Shown: piece by piece, positions 1 to 4,644 of the stretch
How positions within the stretch are numbered: the first letter of the stretch is position 1
Layout of the letters: each line of letters opens with the position of its first letter
Assembly: GCA_021824055.1 (NCBI GenBank)
Contig: JAKALV010000099.1
Span: 1 to 10,597 of the forward strand
Direction of reading: 5' to 3'
Source: Acidobacteriota bacterium
GTDB lineage: Bacteria; Acidobacteriota; Vicinamibacteria; Vicinamibacterales; SCN-69-37
Length of the DNA stretch: 10,597 nucleotides
Position numbers and translations under genes: made by a program
The notes under the pieces: model-generated
What the model saw: the letters and a program-made list of their open reading frames with translations, nothing else
What the model was told of the DNA's origin: nothing
Database searches by the model: none

Positions 1-211
1 GTTTTCCGAGTGGAACGGCTCCGCGCTGATTGGCGGCCTGCAGAGCCAGACGCTCAGCCGCGTCACGTTCGACGGCAAGGGCGGCGCCGCGCCGGCCGAG
101 CGCTGGTTCGTCGGCCACCGCATTCGTGACGTGGCCGTCGGTCCCGACGGCGCGGTGTGGCTCATCGAGGACGCGAGCTCCGGCGGCTTGTTCAAGGTGA
201 CGAAGAAGTAG
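1..211 (+). CDS. PQQ-dependent aldose/glucose-type sugar dehydrogenase, C-terminal end (partial)
   Basis: The reading frame enters from the left edge (first full codon at 2) and runs 69 codons to TAG at 209-211. The peptide contains WNGSALIGGL, then LSRVTFDG, GHRIRDVAVGPDG and a terminal VWLIED followed by GGLFKVTKK. These are the closing blades of the six-bladed beta-propeller of the soluble PQQ glucose/sorbosone dehydrogenase family (YliI/aldose sugar dehydrogenase type). Such enzymes are usually periplasmic and oxidise aldose sugars using PQQ and calcium. The catalytic histidine and the PQQ-binding arginines lie upstream of the window, so activity and the exact subfamily cannot be judged. 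The next gene converges from the minus strand 51 bp away, with a stem-loop repeat between them. Confidence 0.85.
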   Translation, partial: FSEWNGSALIGGLQSQTLSRVTFDGKGGAAPAERWFVGHRIRDVAVGPDGAVWLIEDASSGGLFKVTKK

Positions 212-249
212 GGCCGAGCCCGTACGTAGGGCCGAGCTTCAGCTCGGCC
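208..249. repeat. Short direct repeat plus stem-loop between convergent genes
   Basis: The 12-mer GTAGGGCCGAGC occurs at 208-219 and again at 226-237; the first copy includes the stop codon of the upstream gene. The second copy opens a perfect inverted repeat, GGCCGAGCT (230-238) and AGCTCGGCC (241-249), separated by TC. As RNA this would fold as a roughly 8-bp GC-rich stem with a 4-nt loop. It sits between two convergent genes, so it could end transcription in both directions, but no T-tract follows on either strand. It may instead be one copy of a dispersed palindromic repeat family; that is inference. Confidence 0.55.
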
Positions 250-262
250 GTGCTATGTGTCG

Positions 263-706
263 TCACGGCTCTGCGGTGATCGGGTCGATGGGCTCGAGGA
301 ACGTGAAGCGGTGGAAATCGGTGTCGCGCGTGCAGATGCGGCGAATGCCGTGTTCGCGCATCAGCGCAGCGGTCTGGGTATCGTGGATGATGTTGCCTGA
401 GAGCCCGGGCACCTCGGCGACGATTTCGGCGAGCACGAGGGCGTGCCGTTCGGTGGCCACCAGGATGTTCAGTCCCGGCGAATCCTGCAACGCCGACAGG
501 AAGCGAACGCCCTCGCCGATCGTCCAGGGATGGCGCATGACGCGGGCGTGCGTCACGACCCGCAGGAACTCGTAGCAGATCCCCCACGTGAGGTACCACG
601 CGCCCTGGCGCCGGCGCCAGCCTTCGATGAGCGAGCGGCAGCGCGCGTGTTCAGGCGCGCTTTCATCCGCGGCATACACGAGGACGTTCGTGTCCACCAC
701 GAACAT
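263..706 (-). CDS. vapC: PIN-domain ribonuclease toxin, VapC family
   Basis: This 147-aa protein has the PIN-domain pattern: hydrophobic beta strand MFVVDTNVLVY with Asp5, Glu46 in the CYEFLRVV segment, Asp109 in HDTQTAAL, and Asp128/Asp130 in TRDTDFHRF. These four acidic positions are the Mg2+/Mn2+-binding quartet of VapC-type endoribonucleases, which typically cut tRNA or rRNA when released from their antitoxin. Length is normal for the family (about 130-150 aa). The ATG at 706-704 overlaps the antitoxin stop by one base (TGATG), so the pair is translationally coupled. No frame damage or active-site loss is visible. The target RNA cannot be predicted. Confidence 0.9.
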   Translation of the reverse strand: MFVVDTNVLVYAADESAPEHARCRSLIEGWRRRQGAWYLTWGICYEFLRVVTHARVMRHPWTIGEGVRFLSALQDSPGLNILVATERHALVLAEIVAEVPGLSGNIIHDTQTAALMREHGIRRICTRDTDFHRFTFLEPIDPITAEP

Positions 707-933
707 CAGCGACCCTCCATCGCGCGATAGAGCGCTTCCCGGTCGGCGATATCCACCAGCGCGCCGCCGCTCTTGAACGAGGGCAACGGCTGCAGTTCGA
801 CGGCATCCGGCTTGGCCTGCAGCAACCGGCGCAGCGCCATCTCGACCAGTTCGGACATGGTGCGCCCGCTCCGGGCGGCTTCGCGCTTGAGACGGGCCAT
901 GACCGTGTCGTCAATGGTGAGGGTTGTCTTCAT
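706..933 (-). CDS. vapB: Antitoxin partner of VapC, ribbon-helix-helix type
   Basis: This 75-aa protein begins MKTTLTIDDTVMARLKREA and continues SGRTMSELVEMALRRLL. That is a ribbon-helix-helix DNA-binding fold: a short beta strand at residues 2-8 followed by two helices to about residue 39. The C-terminal part, including a Gly-Gly at 56-57 and the DIADREALYRAMEG end, would be the toxin-wrapping tail. The ATG at 933-931 was chosen because the RHH strand starts immediately there; in-frame ATGs a few codons upstream would add only a non-homologous tail. It overlaps vapC by one base. No Shine-Dalgarno sequence is visible. A TATGGT hexamer ends 7 nt before the start, suggesting a leaderless transcript. 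Inverted repeats at the start suggest autoregulation. Confidence 0.87.
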   Translation of the reverse strand: MKTTLTIDDTVMARLKREAARSGRTMSELVEMALRRLLQAKPDAVELQPLPSFKSGGALVDIADREALYRAMEGR

Positions 934-958
934 ATGGGAAACCATATCATGCGTATGG
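932..958 (-). promoter_or_regulatory. Putative vapBC promoter and autoregulatory operator
   Basis: Three CCATA/TATGG half-sites are packed around the vapB start. ATATGG (932-937) and CCATAT (942-947) form a perfect 6-bp inverted repeat around a 4-nt spacer. The CCATA at 942-946 pairs again with TATGG at 954-958 around 7 nt. On the minus strand TATGGT would serve as a -10 element ending 7 nt before the vapB ATG; no good -35 is visible. RHH antitoxins typically bind short inverted repeats overlapping their own promoter, and this position fits that pattern. The binding itself is inferred. Confidence 0.5.
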
Positions 959-995
959 CTAGAGCCGTATTCCGGTCGGTCCCGGGGCCTCGGTT

Positions 996-1108
996 CACGT
1001 GCCCGTGCCCATCGGACGAAGGACCAGCCGGACCTGCGGACAACACGTGACCTTGGACGTTGAACCCTGAACCTTGGACGGGCAACTACAGCAATGTGAA
1101 ATGCGCTC
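996..1108 (-). repeat. 113-bp dispersed repeat, copy A
   Basis: Read on the minus strand this starts GAGCGCATTTCACATTGC and ends GGGCACGGGCACGTG. It aligns without gaps to 2791-2903 on the plus strand, with about 98 of 113 positions identical by manual count, including a perfect 25-nt core near the middle. Inside it the 9-mer CGTCCAAGG occurs twice. It fills the gap between the membrane-protein gene and vapB. No open frame or terminal inverted repeat of its own is evident, so it looks like a non-coding dispersed element rather than a gene. Confidence 0.8.
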
Positions 1109-1123
1109 CAGACGTCGATCCCG

Positions 1124-1831
1124 TCAGCGCAACCGCGCCTGGCCCATCCGCACGATCCTGACCACCGGCGCGGCCATGAGCAGAAAGGCCGCGGCGAAGA
1201 CCGGCCAGTTGAAGGCAACCGGTAACGTCGAACCGACCTGGCCGCTCTGGCGGACCTCCCGCAACGAGTCGGCCATGAACACGTACAGGGCGAGGCCGAC
1301 GCCGAGCCAGATCGACATGTGCATCGCGCGCGACACCGTTGCCACCCGCGGCGTTGGCGCGAGCGGCGCCCGGGCGTCGCACGCCGCGCACTCGGTGACG
1401 GCGGTTCCGCCGATGATCATCAACAGCGCAATAGACACGGGCGCCAGCACGGGCCCCCACCACGGCAGCGGCAGCAGAAACAGGATGTCCCAGTCGAACA
1501 GCGACGCGGGCCAGCCGGTCATCATCCAGAGAAACCCATAGTAGGCAATGTCCCAGACGCCGAACGCCACGGCGGTATAGCCGAGCCGCGCCGCTCTCGT
1601 CCGCCCGGCCAGCAGGCCGACCGTGATCAGCATCACGAGCGTGGCGGCCTCGCGCAGCAGCTCGACTTCGCCAAGTCCGCCATGCATCGGCAACGGGTTC
1701 GCCTGATACGGCTGAATCCGATCCACCAGCAGGCGCAGGTAGTACACGCACGCGGCCTCGACCCAGGCCATGCCGATGGCGAACGTGACCACGACGCCCC
1801 AGCGGGCGTGGGCGCGAAGGAAGCGCATCAT
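1124..1831 (-). CDS. Conserved six-helix membrane protein of unknown function
   Basis: This 235-aa protein starts MMRFLRAHARWGVV. Hydrophobic segments lie at roughly residues 11-32, 62-76, 83-104, 116-140, 165-182 and 208-226, consistent with six transmembrane helices and no signal peptide. The most distinctive stretch is FGVWDIAYYGFLWMM (90-104), followed by WDILFLLPLPWWGPVLAPV (114-132). It reads like a family signature, and I recall similar uncharacterised proteins, but I cannot name a function. The ATG at 1831 overlaps the ispH stop in an ATGA arrangement, so it is translationally coupled to ispH. A longer frame reaching 2032 is rejected because it runs inside ispH. A possible role beside isoprenoid synthesis rests only on this coupling. 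Confidence 0.8.
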   Translation of the reverse strand: MMRFLRAHARWGVVVTFAIGMAWVEAACVYYLRLLVDRIQPYQANPLPMHGGLGEVELLREAATLVMLITVGLLAGRTRAARLGYTAVAFGVWDIAYYGFLWMMTGWPASLFDWDILFLLPLPWWGPVLAPVSIALLMIIGGTAVTECAACDARAPLAPTPRVATVSRAMHMSIWLGVGLALYVFMADSLREVRQSGQVGSTLPVAFNWPVFAAAFLLMAAPVVRIVRMGQARLR

Positions 1832-2706
1832 GACGTTTGCACCTCGACGCCGGCCGCCGCCGTGGCGCATTCCGTCGTCAGCCGGCGGATGCCCCGCTCG
1901 ATCTCGTCGATCACAGCGTCGGGCGTGGACGTGCCCGCGGTGAGTCCGACGTTGGCGGCGCCGGCAAACCACGCGCGCTGGAGATCCGATGCCGTCTGAA
2001 TGTGGTGCACCGACGCGCAATGACGGCCGCACGTTTTCACGAGCTCGCGCGTGTTGTTGCTGTCCGCGCCGCCGATGACGATGACGACGTCCGATTGGCG
2101 GGCGAGGTGAACGGCGGCGTCCTGCCGCTGCTTGGTGGGCTGGCAGACGGTGTCGATACAGCGAACGTCGGCCTCCGGAAAGCGGCGGCGGATCAGCGCG
2201 ACGAGGTGCCGGACACGGTCCAGCGGCTGGGTCGTCTGGGCGGCCACGCCGATGCGCGGATGATGGCCGAGCCGCTCGACGTCGGCGTCCTCGAGCACGA
2301 CATCGAAGGCGTCGAGATCTTCGGTCAGGCCCCGGACTTCGACGTGATGGCGCTGGCCGATGATGACGGGGTGATAGCCGTCGCGGACGAGTGCCGCGAT
2401 CGCGCGATGCGCGATATGGACGAGCGGGCAGGTGGCCTCGACCACGGTCAGGCCGAGCGCGCGGGTGCGGGCCAGCGCGCGCGCGGACGCGCCATGCGCC
2501 GTGACCATCACGGTCCGTGACGTGGCGTCCCGAACATCGTCCACGACCGCGATACCGCGGCCCCGCAGGTCCGCGAGCACGGCGGGGTTATGCACGAGAT
2601 CGCCGAGGATCGTGAGCGGCGCGGCCCGCGCGTGCTCGACGGCCAGCGCGATCGCGTCCCGGACGCCGAAGCACATGCCCAGATGCTCCGCGCGGAGGAT
2701 CTTCAC
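1828..2706 (-). CDS. ispH: 4-hydroxy-3-methylbut-2-enyl diphosphate reductase (IspH/LytB)
   Basis: This 292-aa protein catalyses the last step of the MEP isoprenoid pathway, reducing HMBPP to IPP and DMAPP with a [4Fe-4S] cluster in the cytoplasm. All expected residues are visible: cluster cysteines Cys12 (LGMCFGVRDAI), Cys93 (EATCPLVH) and Cys188 (DTVCQPTKQRQ); substrate histidines His39 (DLVHNP), His71 (TAHGAS) and His121 with Glu123 (HHVEVRG); and the Ser215/Asn217 pair in GGADSNNTREL, followed by TAGTSTPD. It is slightly shorter than the usual ~310 aa. The GTG at 2706 was chosen over an upstream ATG at 2790 because family homology begins there and an AGAGGCGG ribosome site sits at 2711-2718. 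The stop overlaps the membrane-protein start by 4 bp. Confidence 0.95.
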   Translation of the reverse strand: MKILRAEHLGMCFGVRDAIALAVEHARAAPLTILGDLVHNPAVLADLRGRGIAVVDDVRDATSRTVMVTAHGASARALARTRALGLTVVEATCPLVHIAHRAIAALVRDGYHPVIIGQRHHVEVRGLTEDLDAFDVVLEDADVERLGHHPRIGVAAQTTQPLDRVRHLVALIRRRFPEADVRCIDTVCQPTKQRQDAAVHLARQSDVVIVIGGADSNNTRELVKTCGRHCASVHHIQTASDLQRAWFAGAANVGLTAGTSTPDAVIDEIERGIRRLTTECATAAAGVEVQTS

Positions 2707-2733
2707 GGGGCCGCCTCTGAAGTTTGCCACGAC

Positions 2734-2778
2734 ATATACTTTGCATTGCAAAATACATCGAACCCGGCGCGGTGTCAA
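2734..2778 (-). promoter_or_regulatory. ispH sigma-70-type promoter with overlapping palindromic operator
   Basis: On the minus strand TTGACA (2778-2773), a 17-nt spacer and TATTTT (2755-2750) form a near-consensus promoter, with an expected transcript start near 2743 and a leader of about 37 nt. A 25-bp palindrome at 2734-2758 covers the -10 and the start point: arms ATATACTTTGCA and TGCAAAATACAT around one base, with 10 of 12 arm positions complementary and a perfect TTTGCA/TGCAAA core. A protein bound here would block polymerase, so repression is the likely mode. The regulator is not in the window. A related site lies at 4614-4630. Confidence 0.65.
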
Positions 2779-2790
2779 TCCGGCGGGCAC

Positions 2791-2903
2791 GAGCGCATTT
2801 CACATTGCCGTCGCCGCAAGTCCAACGTTCAGGGTTCAACGTCCAAGGTCACTTGCTGTCCGCCCGTCCGGCGGGTCCTTTGTCCGATGTGCACGTGCAC
2901 GTG
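2791..2903 (+). repeat. 113-bp dispersed repeat, copy B
   Basis: This is the partner of the element at 996-1108, in inverted orientation and ungapped, about 87% identical. It begins GAGCGCATTTCACATTGC and ends GTGCACGTGCACGTG. It lies between the ispH promoter (-35 at 2773-2778) and the truncated nucleotidyltransferase. The broken end of that gene is about 0-40 bp from the element's right end, so the element may mark the break point. The shared 25-nt core begins TTCAGGGTTCAACGTCC. Confidence 0.8.
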
Positions 2904-3086
2904 ACCTGATGCTCTCGACAAGGTGTGCGCGTTCGGCCGGCGTCGCGAACACGCGCCATGCGCGACCACGGCGAAACCGCCGATGAGCACGTACCGGGCT
3001 CCGGCGCCGTTCAGCGCCCGGCAGATGCGGGCGAGATCGGCCGGCTCAGGTGCGCGTGCGTACGACGGATCGTCGTGTTCAGCCAC
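2904..3086 (-). pseudogene. Truncated nucleotidyltransferase (MNT/AbiEii-like), N-terminal fragment
   Basis: From a GTG at 3086 the minus strand encodes LARICRALNGAGARYVLIGG, then FAVVAHGA. This is the helix-strand-loop opening of small nucleotidyltransferase-fold proteins: a hydrophobic strand, then the GG of the active-site turn. The expected following segment with the catalytic Asp-x-Asp is absent. After HGA the frame degrades to arginine-rich sequence and enters repeat copy B. A second frame across the junction reads FATPAERAHLVESIR, which looks protein-like and may be a surviving downstream piece after an internal deletion. The fragment overlaps the 73-aa ORF by 76 bp. Intact relatives often act in toxin-antitoxin or abortive-infection modules; this copy cannot be catalytically active as read. 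Confidence 0.6.
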
Positions 3087-3232
3087 GATTCGGCCTCGTC
3101 AAAAGTGTGAAAGCGGTACACGCCCCGCGGCACCAGGGCGCCGGTGCCGCGAAGGGCCGCCGCGGTGTGCACATAGGCGCTCTGCTCGGCAATCCCGCCG
3201 CCCGCGAGGGCTCGTTGACCCACAGTCTTCAC
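3011..3232 (-). CDS. Small conserved protein, likely partner of the nucleotidyltransferase
   Basis: This 73-aa protein starts at GTG 3232. Its recognisable part is LRGTGALVPRGVYRFHTFDE (residues 28-47), followed by AESWLNTTIRRTHAHL. I recall short proteins with this VP-x-GVYRF-x-(S/T)-(F/H)-EEA-x-W pattern encoded just upstream of nucleotidyltransferase genes, and here it precedes exactly such a gene, with overlapping frames. Function is not established; an antitoxin or partner role is inference from that pairing. No Shine-Dalgarno site is visible, but CATAAT at 3244-3239 ends 6 nt before the GTG, pointing to leaderless expression. With its partner broken, the gene may be a relic. Confidence 0.65.
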   Translation of the reverse strand: MKTVGQRALAGGGIAEQSAYVHTAAALRGTGALVPRGVYRFHTFDEAESWLNTTIRRTHAHLSRPISPASAGR

Positions 3233-3238
3233 GCCGTC

Positions 3239-3244
3239 ATTATG
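3239..3244 (-). promoter_or_regulatory. Putative -10 element of a leaderless transcript (73-aa gene)
   Basis: On the minus strand CATAAT ends 6 nt before the GTG at 3232, so the expected transcript start coincides with the start codon. No convincing -35 box is seen. Confidence 0.4.
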
Positions 3245-3288
3245 GCACGCGCGGTCACGGCGCCACGCGGGCCAATGCCCTTCGCGTC

Positions 3289-3882
3289 TCAGCGCGCCTT
3301 CGGCGCGGCCTCGGCGCCGGGCGGCTCGCGAAACGGCTCCATCGGAATGCGCTCGTAGGCGACCGCGAGTATCTCGAGGCGCTCGGTCTTCTTCGGCGCG
3401 ATCAGCAGCACCTCGTCGCCAGGGCCATGCGTCATCAGCGCCCGCGCGAGCGGCGACATCCAGCTGATGTAGCGGCGATGGATGTCCACTTCGTCGATGC
3501 CCACGATGTGGACGACGTGCTCCCCGCCCGCGGCGTCCTCGTAGCGCACGGTCGCGCCGAAGAACACGCGCGTCGCGGCCGATCCGGGTCTGGGCGCTTC
3601 CGGGTCGACCGCCTCGGCCGCGTCGATCCGCTTGGACAGAAAGCGGATCCGCGAATCGATCTGGCGCAGCCGCCGCTTGGCATACAGATAGTCCGCGTTC
3701 TCGCTGCGATCGCCGTTGCCGGCCGCCCACGACACCACCTTCGTCACCGCCGGCCGCTCCCGGTTCAGCAGAAAGCGATGCTCGTCCTTGAGCCGCTGCA
3801 GTCCGGCGGGCGTGATGTAGTTCTTGCGCGGCGGACCGGGGGCGTCCCGAACCGGCTCTCTGAGGGGTCGCTTCTGACGCAT
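3289..3882 (-). CDS. greB: Transcription elongation factor GreB
   Basis: This 197-aa protein rescues backtracked RNA polymerase by stimulating cleavage of the nascent transcript through the secondary channel. The N-terminal coiled coil opens with NYITPAGLQRLKDE (21-34). The tip carries WAAGNGDRSENADY (52-65), with Asp58 and Glu61 as the acidic pair that positions the catalytic Mg2+. The C-terminal FKBP-like domain includes RVFFGATVRYED, IVGIDEVD and YISWMSPLARAL. The RERPAVTKVVSWAA segment and the YISW variant of the domain indicate GreB rather than GreA. The ATG at 3882 is preferred over a GTG at 3891 because AGGTGA sits about 6 nt upstream of it. The 5' extension before NYIT is longer than usual, and the last ~12 residues are a non-conserved tail. 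Confidence 0.93.
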   Translation of the reverse strand: MRQKRPLREPVRDAPGPPRKNYITPAGLQRLKDEHRFLLNRERPAVTKVVSWAAGNGDRSENADYLYAKRRLRQIDSRIRFLSKRIDAAEAVDPEAPRPGSAATRVFFGATVRYEDAAGGEHVVHIVGIDEVDIHRRYISWMSPLARALMTHGPGDEVLLIAPKKTERLEILAVAYERIPMEPFREPPGAEAAPKAR

Positions 3883-3891
3883 GACGGTCAC

Positions 3892-3904
3892 CTGATTGAA
3901 TCAG
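3892..3904. promoter_or_regulatory. Small palindrome overlapping the greB ribosome-binding region
   Basis: CTGATT-G-AATCAG is a perfect 6-bp inverted repeat around one base. It lies in the 72-bp divergent gap between greB and the secreted-protein gene, immediately upstream of the greB AGGTGA site. It could be a repressor site or a weak mRNA hairpin limiting greB translation. Nothing else in the gap supports one over the other. Confidence 0.3.
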
Positions 3905-3954
3905 AACTCGCCGGCGTTGGACACAGGATAGACTCCACCGCCGGAGGCAACTCG

Positions 3955-4593
3955 ATGACGAATGGGACGAAGATGATCTGCGTGGTGGCGGCAACGGTAA
4001 TCGTACTGCCGGTGGCGCTGATGGCCGCCAAGGCCAGGCTCGTGTCGGGAGATCTGGCCGTTCTCAAGGGGCAGACGTCGATCAACGTGGAATTCGACTA
4101 CGCCGGCATGACGGTGGGCGGCAAGGACACGCCCGAGGTCCAGTGGCTGAACGACGAAGTGGCCGCACGCAACGGCAAGAAGGCCGGGTCGGGCGACGCG
4201 TTCAGGGCGACGTGGGTGTCGAGCCGCGCGGATCTCTACGCGCCGCGCTTCCTCGAACAACTCAACAAGGAACTGGAAAAGGCCGGGGCGAAGGCCGCGC
4301 GTGGCGTGGCCACCGCGAAGTACACGTTGCTCGTGCGCACGGTCAACGTGGAACCGGGCGCGACCATCGGGTTCAACACCCAGCAGTCGGCCACGCTCGA
4401 AGTGCGGCTGGTCGATACCGCGAAGCCGGATGTGGCGATGGCCACCATCAGCATCGGGAAGATCCGTCCCGCCCGGAAGAAGCTCGTCGGGATCAAGATG
4501 GGTGGCTACGATGACGCGTCGCGCCTCGCCGAGTGCTACGACGACGGCGGCGAAGCGCTCGGCGAACTGCTGGTGAAGCTGGGTTTGAAGTAA
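3955..4593 (+). CDS. Secreted conserved protein of unknown function
   Basis: This 212-aa protein has a Sec-type signal peptide: NGTK start, hydrophobic MICVVAATVIVLPVALMA, and likely cleavage near AAKA (about residues 24-27). The mature part begins SGDLAVLKGQTSINVEFDYA and contains MTVGG, ATAKYTLLVRTVNVEPG and GEALGELLVKLGLK at the end. The sequence looks like a mixed alpha/beta periplasmic protein. I recall similar uncharacterised exported proteins with the LKGQ-x-xINVEFDY opening, chiefly in Bacteroidota, but no function is known to me. There is no lipobox cysteine. The ATG at 3955 has a clear GGAGG 7 nt upstream. It is divergent from greB, and the next gene has its own promoter. Confidence 0.82.
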   Translation: MTNGTKMICVVAATVIVLPVALMAAKARLVSGDLAVLKGQTSINVEFDYAGMTVGGKDTPEVQWLNDEVAARNGKKAGSGDAFRATWVSSRADLYAPRFLEQLNKELEKAGAKAARGVATAKYTLLVRTVNVEPGATIGFNTQQSATLEVRLVDTAKPDVAMATISIGKIRPARKKLVGIKMGGYDDASRLAECYDDGGEALGELLVKLGLK

Positions 4594-4601
4594 GCGCGCG
4601 G

Positions 4602-4632
4602 TTGACCCCACGAGCTTTGCACGGTAAAGTGC
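4602..4632 (+). promoter_or_regulatory. Sigma-70-type promoter with operator-like site for the LACTB-like gene
   Basis: TTGACC (4602-4607), a 17-nt spacer and TAAAGT (4625-4630) form a strong promoter. The expected start is near 4637, leaving a leader of only about 8 nt before the GTG at 4645. The 17-mer at 4614-4630, GCTTTGCACGGTAAAGT, is an imperfect palindrome spanning the spacer and the -10. It matches 12 of 17 positions of the core of the ispH operator (2738-2754). Both sites overlap a -10 element at similar positions, consistent with one repressor controlling both genes. Confidence 0.6.
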
Positions 4633-4644
4633 ATTGAACACACC

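Noticed and set aside
706..1218. N-terminally extended form of the first antitoxin (170 aa)
   Set aside because: The extension is arginine-rich and crosses dispersed repeat copy A; the RHH fold starts at the ATG at 933.
1124..2032. N-terminally extended form of the membrane protein (302 aa)
   Set aside because: The extra 67 codons lie inside ispH in another frame; the ATGA overlap at 1831 is the natural start.
2923..4593. 556-codon plus-strand frame containing the secreted protein
   Set aside because: The first 344 codons run antisense to greB and the 73-aa gene and have shadow-like composition. The signal peptide and the GGAGG site place the real start at 3955.
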